Notes: generated by a model not told the origin, from the sequence alone. DNA of 34,206 bases from Planctomycetaceae bacterium (GCA_002685935.1 NYZD01000120.1:1-34206), one strand, 5' to 3'; shown: positions 7,955-16,554, counted from the first letter of the stretch. A program made the numbers and translations.

Positions 7955-8266
7955 CGGACGTCATCCCGGTGATGATCGCAATGCGCCGCACACCGCGCAC
8001 ACGGACGCTCGTAAGGACGCTCGGATGAGTGATTCGCACAATCCCCGATATCTTTATCAGTAATTCGTCCGTTGGACTCCACGTTTGCGGCGATCATTAT
8101 GAGACCCCGTCGCGGCCGCGCCACGCTGATCCCACTCCTGATCGCCCCTCACGATTGGCTGGGCATGGATGCCAACGTCGCCATGCACCCCACGCGCCAC
8201 GCTATCCCGAAATCGTGCCTGGGCCTTTACCCGCGCTATCGCGCGCTTGCCGTCGACCGCCCGCGG
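7955..8266 (-). other. Intergenic region upstream of the prepilin gene
   Basis: About 310 bases without a supportable gene. It holds a 9-base direct repeat, GGACGCTCG at 8003-8011 and 8015-8023 (12-base period), in front of the minus-strand prepilin gene, which might be a regulator site. An AT-rich patch at about 8040-8070 is a plausible promoter location, but I cannot fix hexamers. At its far end GACCGC/GCGGTC (8255-8268) forms a short hairpin that overlaps the stop codon of the ceramidase-like gene. Confidence 0.35.
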
Positions 8267-9715
8267 TCAAATCAGTTTCTCGATCCGCTCCTCGAGCACC
8301 TCGATCAGCTGCTCCAGACAGCCCGGCGCCAGCACCGCGATCGATTCCTGATAGATGCCCTTGCCGTAGATTTCCGCCGGCGGCAGATACAACGGCCCCC
8401 AGCCGTCCGCGATCGACGCCACGACAATCGGCCGATCCGCGAATCGCTCACGCAGCGCGGTCTGCAACAGACTGTACGGCTCGCCCTGGACCGACAACCA
8501 GATCGCATCGCCCATCCGCCAGATCACGATCCCAAGCCGAAAGCCATCGCCCGCCGGACGCTCACGCAGCCGCGAGAGCATGCGCGTGTTCCGCTCGACC
8601 AACGCCCGCCAATCCGCCGCCGCCGCCGCATCACCCCGATCGCGCGCCGCCTGTTCCTCGGCGAGCAGCGTCACGCGCTCCGCTTCCAGGTCCGCTTTCG
8701 TCGGCAGGTCATCGCGGTATTTCAGATCAACCTTCACACGATCCACGCGCCACACCGCGCTCGCCGCCCGATCCGCTTCCGACAGACCCACACGCTCCCA
8801 CGTACCGATCGTCGCGCCGGACACGACCGGTCCGGCGTATTCATGACGCGTGTTCGGCGCGCCCAGCGACTCGAACGCCGACATCGCCGCGAATCCCAGT
8901 TGCCGCCCGTTGCGATCCGCCACCACCGCGTCGCCCACGAATCCGTCACGCGGCCCAAGCTCACCCGATGCCCCCTGAATGAACACGCACGGCGCGTCCG
9001 TCGCCTGGCGCACCACCTCCCGCATCGCCCCCGGATAGTCCGGGCTGATCAACTGATTGTCCCACACCAGCGTTGTCGGGTGGCATGCATAGTTCACAAT
9101 CGTCGCCACCGTCCGACCCGCCGCCCCCGTCACCCGCGCGACGATCACCGTGTCGTCCGCGACCACATCCGGATTGAACCCGGTGACCCACTGATCGGAT
9201 TCCGGATCGAAGCGATCCCGATTGCCCGCCACATCGCAGCGACCGGTCGCATAGCTGATCGTCACGTCCTGCACTTCGTCGATCGCGCGCTTCGCCAGAG
9301 CGCCGATGGTCTGCGTCATCGAATCCAGATAGGGCGGGACCAATTCCCCGCCGGGCAGCTCCGCGCGATCGCGGCCCATCAGTCCCGCGCCGTGTGTGTG
9401 AGCGCACACGACGACCACCGCCTCGCACTCGATCCCCGCCACGCGCGCCACCTCGGCTGATATCCCGTCGACCTCGTCCTGTTCCAGCACGCAATGATCC
9501 ACCGCGATCAACATCTGCTGCGTCGCGGCCGTCGGTGCGCTGCCCGCCTGCCCGAACACCATGGCCGTGGCCGTGAGCGCCCGATGCACCCCCACCGATC
9601 GATCATGCGTCGCCGCCCCCCACATGCGATGATAAATGCCAACCGGCGGCGTGATGTCGCCCTGGGCGATCCCAAACCGGCAGATGCTCTGCGGGGTGCT
9701 GACTTGCGTGGTCAT
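8267..9715 (-). CDS. Neutral/alkaline non-lysosomal ceramidase-family protein
   Basis: A 482-residue protein that lacks a signal peptide. Diagnostic family segments are the opening FGIAQGDITPPVG, the metal-binding CAHTHGAG in the first third, and NYACHPTTLVWDNQLISPDYPG in the middle, a pattern shared with neutral ceramidases and a larger group of related PVC-bacterial hydrolases. Zinc would be held by the His residues of these two motifs. Whether the substrate is ceramide is doubtful: many bacterial members of this group have no known substrate. ATG 9715 is chosen; a frame extension to 9958 would add 81 residues of Gly/Pro-rich sequence without family content, over a region with intergenic hairpins. 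The gene is divergent from the URO-D gene that begins at 9988. Confidence 0.75.
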   Translation of the reverse strand: MTTQVSTPQSICRFGIAQGDITPPVGIYHRMWGAATHDRSVGVHRALTATAMVFGQAGSAPTAATQQMLIAVDHCVLEQDEVDGISAEVARVAGIECEAVVVVCAHTHGAGLMGRDRAELPGGELVPPYLDSMTQTIGALAKRAIDEVQDVTISYATGRCDVAGNRDRFDPESDQWVTGFNPDVVADDTVIVARVTGAAGRTVATIVNYACHPTTLVWDNQLISPDYPGAMREVVRQATDAPCVFIQGASGELGPRDGFVGDAVVADRNGRQLGFAAMSAFESLGAPNTRHEYAGPVVSGATIGTWERVGLSEADRAASAVWRVDRVKVDLKYRDDLPTKADLEAERVTLLAEEQAARDRGDAAAAADWRALVERNTRMLSRLRERPAGDGFRLGIVIWRMGDAIWLSVQGEPYSLLQTALRERFADRPIVVASIADGWGPLYLPPAEIYGKGIYQESIAVLAPGCLEQLIEVLEERIEKLI

Positions 9716-9850
9716 CGTATGCGTTCCGTCCGTTTGTTCATGGTTTATCCGGTCGCCAAAGAAGGTACCGTCTGGATGGATCAGCGCCCAATATTCTCCG
9801 CCGGGCTGGGGCGGCCGGCCTTGTGACGCCGGGACGCCGGCAACGTAAAC

Positions 9851-9892
9851 TGCCCACGGTCGGGGAATGTCCTCGGCCATGCCGAGCGGGCA
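9851..9892. repeat. Nested inverted repeat in the ceramidase/URO-D intergenic region
   Basis: CTCGGC (9872-9877) and GCCGAG (9881-9886) pair around a three-base loop; outside them TGCCC (9851-9855) and GGGCA (9888-9892) can pair. The structure lies about 95 bases before the URO-D start and about 140 bases before the ceramidase-like start. It may be an operator or a leader hairpin. Confidence 0.3.
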
Positions 9893-9987
9893 GCCGTTCC
9901 CGCCTCCTGTGCCGCTGACTCGGAGCACATCCCGGTTCCGTGCAGCAGTGCCATTCAATCATTTGATCAGCAGGAGCACACACGATC

Positions 9988-11055
9988 ATGGCCACACTGA
10001 CCACCAAACAGCGCATCGGGCGGATGTACGAGCACAAGGACGCCGACCGCGTCCCCATCCTGGCCAGCCCGTGGGAGACCACCATCGCGCGATGGCGGCG
10101 CGAGGGACTGCCCGAGGATGTGGATTACGCCGACTACTTTGGTCTCGACGGCGTCGTGGGCTACCGCGGCGATATCAGCCCGCGCTACGAAACGAAGGTC
10201 ATCGAGGAAACCGACGACTACATCATCCAATTCGATGCCTGGGGCACCACGTCAAAAACCTGGAAGCACGCCGAGTCCACGCCCGAGTGGATCGGCCGCA
10301 CGATCGTGGATCGAGATTCATGGGCCGCGGCCAAAGCACGCATGGTCATGACCCCCGAACGTATTGACTGGGATTTCCTCAAGAAGGAATACCCCGTCTG
10401 GCAAAAGAACAACTGCTGGATCCTCGGACAACTGTGGTTCGGGTTCGACGTCACCCATGCCCGCTTGGTGGGGACCGAGCAATTGCTGCTCTGGATGGCC
10501 GATGACCCGGAACTGGTGATCGATCTGTTCAACACGGAGCTCGACTGCAGTCTGCAGCTGATGGATATGATCTGGGACGCCGGCTACACGTTCGACTCCG
10601 TGTTCTGGTGGGACGACATGGGCTATCGCAACGGCACGTTCTTTTCCGTCGAGATGTACCGCGACATGCTCAAGCCCGTTCACAAACGCGCTATCGATTG
10701 GGCCCACGCCAAAGGCATCAAAGCCCACCTGCATTCCTGCGGCAACATCAACGCGTTCGTCCCCGAGTTGCTCGAGATCGGACTCGACGCCCTCAACCCC
10801 CTGGAAGTCAAAGCCGGGATGGACCCGGTCCACCTCAAGTCCACCGTCGGCGATCGCCTCGTGCTGCACGGCGGTCTCAATGCCCTGCTCTGGGACGACA
10901 TCGACCGCACCGAAGCGGAAATCCGCAGACTCCTGCCCATCATGATGCAGGACGGCGGCTACATCTTCCAGGAAGATCACTCGATCCCCGACAGCGTCAG
11001 CTTCAAGGATTTCGGGCGCATCGTGGAACTGGCCAAGACGCTCGGAAGCTACTAA
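9988..11055 (+). CDS. URO-D superfamily protein, probable methyltransferase-like (MtaA/MtbA/CmuA type)
   Basis: A 355-residue cytoplasmic protein of the uroporphyrinogen decarboxylase superfamily. The segment LHSCGNINAFVPEL has His 249, Cys 251 and Asn 253, matching the HxCG zinc motif of corrinoid-dependent methyltransferases (MtaA-like) rather than haem-pathway HemE. In this branch the domain usually moves a methyl group between a corrinoid protein and a thiol. The third zinc ligand of MtaA-type enzymes is not apparent at the C-terminus (EDHSIPDSVSF). AGGAG at about 9972-9976 fits the start. It heads a plus-strand unit: the aldo/keto reductase follows 30 bases later, then a small protein, DeoC and an SGNH hydrolase. 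No corrinoid protein is in the unit, so the role is open; URO-D-like proteins are often expanded in PVC genomes. Confidence 0.75.
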   Translation: MATLTTKQRIGRMYEHKDADRVPILASPWETTIARWRREGLPEDVDYADYFGLDGVVGYRGDISPRYETKVIEETDDYIIQFDAWGTTSKTWKHAESTPEWIGRTIVDRDSWAAAKARMVMTPERIDWDFLKKEYPVWQKNNCWILGQLWFGFDVTHARLVGTEQLLLWMADDPELVIDLFNTELDCSLQLMDMIWDAGYTFDSVFWWDDMGYRNGTFFSVEMYRDMLKPVHKRAIDWAHAKGIKAHLHSCGNINAFVPELLEIGLDALNPLEVKAGMDPVHLKSTVGDRLVLHGGLNALLWDDIDRTEAEIRRLLPIMMQDGGYIFQEDHSIPDSVSFKDFGRIVELAKTLGSY

Positions 11056-11085
11056 GACAGACGACCGCCCCGAGGAGCACGCAAG

Positions 11086-12066
11086 ATGCATATGCGACCA
11101 CTGGGCGCCGCGGGCCCCACCATCGCCGAAGTCGGCCTCGGCTGCTGGCAGTTCGGCGGCGACTTCGGCGACATGACCGAAGACACCGCCATGGCGATCA
11201 TGGCCGCGTCCGTCGATCGCGGCGTCAACTTCTTCGATACCGCCGACGTCTACGGCGCCGGCCGCAGCGAAACCCTCATCGGCCGGTTCCTGCCCGGCTG
11301 CGCCGCGACCGTCACCGTCGCCACCAAGTTCGGCCGCGGCGGCGACATCTTCCCCGCCAACTATTCCCACGACGTCCTGCGCCGCGCGACCGAAGCATCA
11401 CTCACGCGGCTCGGTGTCGACTGTCTCGATCTGCTGCAGCTGCATTGCATTCCGATCGAATCCCTGCGGGCCGGCGACGTCTTCGACGGGCTGCGCCAGC
11501 TTCAATCCGAGGGTCTGATCAAAGCGTTCGGCGCCAGCGTCGAGTCCGTCGAAGAAGGTCTGCTGTGCATGCAGCAGGACGGCCTGCTCAGCCTGCAGGT
11601 CATCTTCAATATCTTCCGCCAGAAACTCGTCGCCGAGCTCCTGCCGCAGGCCAAGGCCAAGGGCGTCGGCATCATCGTGCGCCTGCCGCTGGCCAGCGGT
11701 CTGCTGTCCGGCAAGTTCACCCAGGACACGACCTTCGTCGAAACCGATCACCGCAACTACAACCGTGACGGGCAGTTTTTCAACGTCGGTGAGACCTTCG
11801 CCGGCCTGCCCTTCGAAAAAGGTGTCGAACTCACCGACGCGATTAAGTCACTCCTGCCCGACGGCTTGACCATGGCCCAACTCGCCCAGCGCTGGATCCT
11901 CGATCACGACGCTGTCTCCGTCATCATCCCCGGCGCCAGCTCCCCCCAGCAGGCGCAAGACAACGCCGCGATCTCGGATCTGCCGCCCCTCCCCACGGCA
12001 CTCCACGAAAAGCTCTCGGCGTTCTATACCACTCACGTGCACGACCACATCCGTGGACCGTATTAA
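11086..12066 (+). CDS. Aldo/keto reductase
   Basis: A 326-residue cytoplasmic NAD(P)H-dependent oxidoreductase with a (beta/alpha)8 barrel. The catalytic tetrad is visible: Asp 51 (FFDTADVYG), Tyr 56, Lys 81 (VATKFGRG) and His 120 (LLQLHCIP). The C-terminal region NRDGQFF / LTMAQLAQRWILDHDAVSVIIPGASS is the usual cofactor-binding end of the family. GAGGAG lies 8 bases before ATG 11086. It is second in the URO-D/AKR/small protein/DeoC/SGNH unit, which suggests a sugar or sugar-derivative substrate. It differs from the Tat-exported, frameshifted reductase at 21910 and has no signal peptide. Substrate not known. Confidence 0.9.
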   Translation: MHMRPLGAAGPTIAEVGLGCWQFGGDFGDMTEDTAMAIMAASVDRGVNFFDTADVYGAGRSETLIGRFLPGCAATVTVATKFGRGGDIFPANYSHDVLRRATEASLTRLGVDCLDLLQLHCIPIESLRAGDVFDGLRQLQSEGLIKAFGASVESVEEGLLCMQQDGLLSLQVIFNIFRQKLVAELLPQAKAKGVGIIVRLPLASGLLSGKFTQDTTFVETDHRNYNRDGQFFNVGETFAGLPFEKGVELTDAIKSLLPDGLTMAQLAQRWILDHDAVSVIIPGASSPQQAQDNAAISDLPPLPTALHEKLSAFYTTHVHDHIRGPY

Positions 12067-12149
12067 CAGAGGAAGTGGATCCCGTTTCTTCCCGTCTTCA
12101 CTCACGTTCGCCTCTGGCCCGGCACCAGGCGTTCATCGCAGGCACCCCT

Positions 12150-12563
12150 ATGACCGACTCACCCGATTGGACCTGGCAGGATGGTTGGATACTGATGTCG
12201 CTGTTCCTCGCGCACGGTGAAAGCGGGGCTGCGCTCCACGAGATCATCGCAATGGCCGACGCCACCAATCACGCCATCCCCACCCCCAAGGAACTCAACA
12301 GCGCCTTCACGAAGTTCACCCAGCGCGACTTGGTTGAAGTGATCGACGAGCGCTACGTGCTCGCAGCCGAACATCTGCCCGGGATCAAGAAAGCCCACGA
12401 TGGCCGCGGCGGCCTCTTCAAGTCATCCGACAAGGGCTGCAAGTGGCTCAGCAAAGCGAATCTGACCCTCAGCAACGACCGTGTCATCGAGCTATCCGAC
12501 ACCGAAGTCACGGCCGCCTACTGGCAATACCGCAAAGAGTCCGAACAACGGAAGCCGCGTTGA
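12150..12563 (+). CDS. Small conserved protein, possible winged-helix fold, unknown function
   Basis: A 137-residue soluble protein that I do not recognise. Residues 10-75 (TWQDGWILMSLFLAHGESGAALHEIIAMADA, TPKELNSAFTKFTQRDLVEVIDERYVLA) look like helices followed by a helix-turn-helix and a beta-hairpin wing, so a winged-helix DNA-binding or interaction domain is possible. The rest is basic and helix-rich (GIKKAHDGRGG, KGCKWLSKAN). It lies between the aldo/keto reductase and deoC, 84 and 9 bases away, which makes it part of the same transcript and possibly its regulator. ATG 12150 is chosen; a GTG at 12075 with AGAGGAA close by would add 25 residues. Confidence 0.6.
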   Translation: MTDSPDWTWQDGWILMSLFLAHGESGAALHEIIAMADATNHAIPTPKELNSAFTKFTQRDLVEVIDERYVLAAEHLPGIKKAHDGRGGLFKSSDKGCKWLSKANLTLSNDRVIELSDTEVTAAYWQYRKESEQRKPR

Positions 12564-12572
12564 GGACCGCGC

Positions 12573-13292
12573 ATGACCGACGACATCACACTCCGCTCCC
12601 TCGCCGGCATGATCGATCATGCCCTGCTGCACCCCACGATGACCGACCGGAACATCATTGAAGGCTGCGCACTCGCTCGGCAATACCAGGTCGCCACCGC
12701 CTGCATCAAACCGTATTGCATCCCCATGGTCAGTGAACTTCTCGCCGGCTCCGGCGTCGGCGTCTGTCCTGTCATCGCCTTCCCCCACGGCAACAGCACC
12801 ACCGACATCAAGGTCAAAGAAGCCGACGCCGCCGTGCTGGCCGGCGGCACCGAGATCGACATGGTCGTCAACGTTGGCAAGGTCATGGGCGGCGACTGGC
12901 CTTACGTCTCCGACGAGATCAAGGCGATCAACGAAGCGGTCACCGCGAATGATGCGATCCTCAAGGTCATCTTTGAAAACGATTACCTGTCCGACGACCA
13001 CATCATTCGTCTGTGCGAGATTTGCGCCGAGCATCACGTCGCGTTCGTCAAGACGTCGTCCGGCTACGGTTTCGTCAAACAGCCCAACGGCACGTACGCC
13101 TATCAAGGCGCCACCGAGCATCATCTCAAGCTGATGCGCAAGCACACCCCGCCTTCCGTGCAGATCAAGGCCGCCGGGGGCATTCGCACCTTCGATGATA
13201 TGCTGCGCATCATCCCCCTCGGTGTGTCGCGCGTCGGAGCCACCGCCACCGAAGCGATCCTCGGCGAAGCCAGACAAAGAGGCATTCAGTAA
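12573..13292 (+). CDS. deoC: Deoxyribose-phosphate aldolase DeoC
   Basis: A 239-residue cytoplasmic class I aldolase that reversibly splits 2-deoxyribose 5-phosphate to glyceraldehyde 3-phosphate and acetaldehyde. Schiff-base Lys 160 lies in VAFVKTSSGYG, the second catalytic Lys 199 in QIKAAGGIRT, and the active-site Asp 96 in GTEIDMVVNVG; the sequence NGTYAYQGATEHHLKLM and the C-terminal GVSRVGATAT are also typical of DeoC. Length matches the family. It starts 9 bases after the small upstream gene and is followed by an SGNH hydrolase 25 bases away, so expression is probably coupled. Its place beside an aldo/keto reductase and a URO-D-like protein suggests that it may work on a sugar phosphate other than the nucleoside-derived one. 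Confidence 0.93.
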   Translation: MTDDITLRSLAGMIDHALLHPTMTDRNIIEGCALARQYQVATACIKPYCIPMVSELLAGSGVGVCPVIAFPHGNSTTDIKVKEADAAVLAGGTEIDMVVNVGKVMGGDWPYVSDEIKAINEAVTANDAILKVIFENDYLSDDHIIRLCEICAEHHVAFVKTSSGYGFVKQPNGTYAYQGATEHHLKLMRKHTPPSVQIKAAGGIRTFDDMLRIIPLGVSRVGATATEAILGEARQRGIQ

Positions 13293-13317
13293 TAGACAAA
13301 CCACAAGGACACACCCC

Positions 13318-13893
13318 ATGCCCACGCTACCCAAAGTCATGTTGCTCGGCGACTCGATCCGCATGAGCTATGAGGCCCAGGTCGCCGACCTCCTCCGCGG
13401 CCGCGCCCAGGTCGTCAGCCCCGCCGTGAACGGGCAACACACGCTGTACACGCTGGCGTCGCTGAACCAGTGGTTCGAGGAGCTCGGCGAACCCGACATC
13501 GTGCACTGGAACAACGGCCTGCATGACATCGGACACAACCCCGCCCGCTACCCCGTGCAGTTCCCCCTGGAAATGTATGTCGCGAATCTGACGTTCATTC
13601 TCGAACGGTTGCTTGAGGTCACGCCGAAGGTCACCTGGGCCACCATGACGCCGGTCCACCCCGACCGACCGTTCGTCGATACCGAGTATTCCTGGCGCAA
13701 CGAAGAAATCGATCGAAACAACGCCGCCGCCCGCGCCCTGATGGAATCCCGCGACGTGCCCGTCAATGATTTGCACGCGGTGGTCTGGGCCGATAGGGAT
13801 GCGTTCCTCGCCGAGGATCAAATCCACCTTTCCGAGGCAGGCGAACAAGCGTGCGCCCAGGCCGTCGCCGACGCCGTGGCGCGCTGGCTGTGA
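13318..13893 (+). CDS. SGNH/GDSL-type hydrolase
   Basis: A 191-residue protein with the SGNH block pattern: GDSIR with Ser 13 as nucleophile, Asn 66 in HWNNGLHD, and the C-terminal DQIHLSEAG, where Asp 167 and His 170 complete the triad. Family members cut ester bonds, typically acetyl groups on sugars. No signal peptide is seen, so it acts in the cytoplasm. ATG 13318 is chosen because the block I motif falls at the usual position 10 residues from the N-terminus; an in-frame start at 13195 lies inside deoC. It is the last gene of the plus-strand unit and converges with the sialidase-like gene. Confidence 0.88.
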   Translation: MPTLPKVMLLGDSIRMSYEAQVADLLRGRAQVVSPAVNGQHTLYTLASLNQWFEELGEPDIVHWNNGLHDIGHNPARYPVQFPLEMYVANLTFILERLLEVTPKVTWATMTPVHPDRPFVDTEYSWRNEEIDRNNAAARALMESRDVPVNDLHAVVWADRDAFLAEDQIHLSEAGEQACAQAVADAVARWL

Positions 13894-13941
13894 GCAGCGC
13901 GGACGCCGGCCAACCGCAATCCGACAACCGACTCATTGCGA

Positions 13942-15261
13942 CTAATCCTGCAACTCCCAGATCACCACCATCACATTGCCCAGCCCAAGATAGTTCGCGT
14001 GCGGCAGCAATAGCGTGTCGTTCCAGTTTTCCGGCGCGTCTTCCTTCTTCAGGTCGGTCCACGTATACGTCGTGTAATTGTAGATCGCCGTCATCAGTCG
14101 CCCGTCGGCCAGCCGCACCGTCCGCGGGTTGAACAGCTTGAATCCCTGCGGACAGCGAAACAGAATGTACCGCCCGTCCCAGTCCCACGTGCGGCCGTGG
14201 TCTTCGCTGACCACCGCCTCCACGCCGCCGTAGATTCGACGATCCAGCTCGCCGATCCGCGCCGCGTGCGTCATCACCAGCCGTCCATCCGGCAGCACGG
14301 TGATGTTGGCATGCACACGACCAAACCGGAAAAACGCCTGCGGCTCCGCCCACGTCCTGCCGTTATCCGACGACCACGACGTCACAATGTTCCGCCACCC
14401 ATCGTTCTCCGATGGGATACTCGGATCCTTATGACGCAGCGCCACAACCAAATCCCCGTTCTGTGCGCGGACCACCGAACACTCCGACGTGCACCACTCG
14501 GCCGGCAAAAAGACCGGCTCATCCCAGGTGTTCTTGTCCGCGTGGTACGTTCGCAGGATCGTCTGCCCGTTCAGCCGTCCGTCGGGATACTCGTCTCCGC
14601 TGGCCGGTTCTCGCGGTATCGCCAGACCAAACGTCAGGTCCGCACCCTCGACCCAGGGCTGATGACACAGGTCGCCCGCCCCGTCCCGCCCATCATCGAG
14701 CAGCGGTTGAGGGATGATCTCGCCCCAGGTGTGACCCCGATCATCGCTGCGGCAGTACGCCCAGATGCACTTGCCATCGTCCGGCGAGTACGTCAATCCC
14801 TTGTCCTTCTCAACGAGATACACCCCCCGCGCGATGATCGTGTCCGCACCCAGCGCCGGCACCGCCACCGGCGCGCAATACACGAACGGCGTCCGCTTCG
14901 CCGGCTGATCCCACGCCTCGCACGACGGGTCTCCCGTGAACAACAGACTGTCGAACTTGCTTCGATCCGCGAAGTCCCGATGCCGCATCGACGCGGTGAA
15001 CGTGATCACCGGCACGCCGTCGCTCATCACGTCGAGCCCCTGCGATTCGGGGAAGTTCGCCAGAAACCGGTACGTCAACCCCTCAAAATAATGGTGCTTC
15101 CCGCTCGCGGCGTTCTTGCGGATCGGATGCGGATAGACCTCCGTGATCAGCCGCTTGTGCCGGTGCGTCCGCAGCGCATCCTGGTGCACGAACGCGCTCG
15201 CCTCATGCGCATCGAGCGTCTGCAGCCTGTCGTTCACCTCGCCGCCGTAGAGTATTGACAT
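13942..15261 (-). CDS. Sialidase-like BNR/Asp-box protein
   Basis: A 439-residue protein without a signal peptide. At least three Asp-box motifs (S-x-D-x-G-x-T-W) are visible: SDDRGHTW, SSDNGRTW and SEDHGRTW; they mark the blades of a six-bladed beta-propeller. The family includes sialidases but also many proteins acting on other glycans, and the FRIP/arginine-triad residues of true sialidases cannot be assigned here. AAAGGG lies 7 bases before the ATG at 15261. It is convergent with the SGNH gene and divergent from the chimeric gene at 15399. A paralogue lies at 31496-32599. Its probable role is in glycan breakdown; the exact substrate is unknown. Confidence 0.75.
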   Translation of the reverse strand: MSILYGGEVNDRLQTLDAHEASAFVHQDALRTHRHKRLITEVYPHPIRKNAASGKHHYFEGLTYRFLANFPESQGLDVMSDGVPVITFTASMRHRDFADRSKFDSLLFTGDPSCEAWDQPAKRTPFVYCAPVAVPALGADTIIARGVYLVEKDKGLTYSPDDGKCIWAYCRSDDRGHTWGEIIPQPLLDDGRDGAGDLCHQPWVEGADLTFGLAIPREPASGDEYPDGRLNGQTILRTYHADKNTWDEPVFLPAEWCTSECSVVRAQNGDLVVALRHKDPSIPSENDGWRNIVTSWSSDNGRTWAEPQAFFRFGRVHANITVLPDGRLVMTHAARIGELDRRIYGGVEAVVSEDHGRTWDWDGRYILFRCPQGFKLFNPRTVRLADGRLMTAIYNYTTYTWTDLKKEDAPENWNDTLLLPHANYLGLGNVMVVIWELQD

Positions 15262-15311
15262 CAGATGGCCCTTTCATCCATGGTCCCGGTACGGGGTCGG
15301 GGTCGCCTTGA

Positions 15312-15317
15312 ATTGTA
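15312..15317 (-). promoter_or_regulatory. Possible -10 element of the sialidase-like gene
   Basis: On the minus strand TACAAT (five of six matches to TATAAT) lies about 50 bases upstream of the sialidase-like start in the divergent intergenic region. No good -35 hexamer is found at 16-18 bases, so this is weak. Confidence 0.25.
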
Positions 15318-15398
15318 TCCCAAACGAATCTTCCGCCCGGCCACATCTCCGCGCGGTGGGCTGGTCAATTTCACTTAGGATACCTCAAGGACCATAGT

Positions 15399-16181
15399 GT
15401 GAAGGCTAACCATATCGTGAAGATTCGCTTGATCCCAAAACGACGGTGGCTTCGCGTGACGCTCGTGGTCATCGCGATTCTGATTGGCCCGTCCGTCTTT
15501 GGCCGCGCCGCGAGCCTGTGGCGACGTGTCATCATTCACACCACCGCCCATGTCATGACCCAGCCCGCGCCGGCCACGCAACTGCGCATCGCGTCCTACA
15601 ACATCGCGCACGGCCGAGGCCTCGCCGAATCAAACTGGGACGGCGGCAATAGCGCGGATCGACTCACCCGTCTCGACCACGTGTACGAACATGCCGACGT
15701 GGTCAACACCAGCGATCGCGTGCTGCTCGCCGGGCCGGTGTCGTGTTATCTCGACGATCGTTTCGTCGGCGGGGATCAGGTGCCGACCGTTGCCATCGGC
15801 GAACAGTTCACGCTGGGTCTCGGCATCGACTCCACCATGCGCACCGCGCGCAAGCTGATCGAGAAATCCGAGAATATCCAGGGCGGCAACCGCGTCGTCA
15901 CCTATGCCTATGTGCTGTCAGTGACCAACTTCAGCGATGATGCCGCGCCCGTGCGGCTCATCGATCGCATCCCTCAGGCCGACCCGCCGCAACTCAAAGT
16001 CACGCTCACCGCCACCGACCCGCCGCTGAGTAAAGATGAAAAGTATCAAAAAGAGCAGCGTCCCCAGGGCCTGCTGCGCTGGGACCTGGTCGCACCGGCT
16101 AACGCGGTGAGCCTCGATGCCCAACTCGTCGAATACGAGTACACGCTGGAATACGCCAAGGACCGCGTGCTGAGACAATAA
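15399..16181 (+). CDS. Chimeric protein: EEP nuclease/phosphatase N-terminus joined to a DUF4139 C-terminus
   Basis: A 260-residue product made of two unrelated family pieces. Residues 16-40 form a membrane anchor or signal segment. Residues 62-93 (LRIASYNIAHGRGLAESNWDG, then RLTRLD) are the start of an endonuclease/exonuclease/phosphatase domain, including its Asn metal/substrate motif; the rest of that domain, about 200 residues with the catalytic His, Asp and Glu, is missing. From residue 94 to 258 the sequence follows DUF4139, the C-terminal half of MucoidyInhibitor-A-like proteins (VVNTSDRVLLAGPVSCYLDDRFVG, YVLSVTNFSDDAAPVRLIDRIP, PQGLLRWDL, EYEYTLEYAKD). The N-terminal parts of DUF4139 proteins are absent. 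The junction is near base 15675. This looks like an internal deletion that fused two genes in frame. The EEP half must be inactive. GTG 15399 has AAGGA 8 bases upstream. Confidence 0.7.
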   Translation: MKANHIVKIRLIPKRRWLRVTLVVIAILIGPSVFGRAASLWRRVIIHTTAHVMTQPAPATQLRIASYNIAHGRGLAESNWDGGNSADRLTRLDHVYEHADVVNTSDRVLLAGPVSCYLDDRFVGGDQVPTVAIGEQFTLGLGIDSTMRTARKLIEKSENIQGGNRVVTYAYVLSVTNFSDDAAPVRLIDRIPQADPPQLKVTLTATDPPLSKDEKYQKEQRPQGLLRWDLVAPANAVSLDAQLVEYEYTLEYAKDRVLRQ

Positions 16182-16554
16182 GCCGTCGCCACATCACGGC
16201 AGACCGCATTCTCCGGGCCGCGTTGGAATCTGTCGTCTGAAGCGCGACGGCGCGCGATCACCCGTCCGTGCCGACCGAAGACCGGTCCGTCCGCAGAGGA
16301 TGCCAGAGCGCCAATGACCCGGCCGATCCGAGCGGTCGGGGCTGGCACGCGTCGCCGTGATCCCCGAAACCATCGGCCTTTCGGCCGCCTCCCACGTCCC
16401 CTGGGTCGCCGGCAACCCCAATGCGCCCCGGGGCACCGCGAATCCGTTGGATTTCAGCCCCGTTTCGCCGATAAAGTGTACACATCGCTCGGGATCGATC
16501 GGCGTGCCCGTATGCCTCGCCCGCCCCGACGCCCGACGACTGGAAGGACCTCGC
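16182..16554 (+). other. Intergenic region before the arylsulfotransferase-like gene
   Basis: About 370 bases without a supportable gene. The frame of the following gene remains open to 16357, but this part has no family content and no Shine-Dalgarno. Possible promoter elements are noted separately at 16447-16475, next to a GTGTACAC palindrome (16476-16483). No RNA gene was recognised. Confidence 0.4.
16447..16475 (+). promoter_or_regulatory. Possible promoter of the arylsulfotransferase-like gene
   Basis: TTGGAT (16447-16452), a 17-base spacer and GATAAA (16470-16475) give a weak sigma-70-like pair about 80 bases before the ATG at 16555. A palindrome GTGTACAC immediately follows at 16476-16483 and could be an operator. 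Confidence 0.3.

Noticed and set aside
7933-8124. 63-codon minus-strand open frame upstream of the prepilin
   Set aside because: It overlaps the start of the prepilin in another frame, has no Shine-Dalgarno or recognisable features, and its end runs through the prepilin signal sequence.
8072-9460. Plus-strand open frame of about 460 codons
   Set aside because: It is antisense to the ceramidase-family gene; the product is Arg/His-rich and has no motifs.
13942-15261. True sialidase activity for the Asp-box protein
   Set aside because: Asp boxes show a propeller fold, but the Arg triad and the FRIP motif needed to claim a sialidase were not identified.
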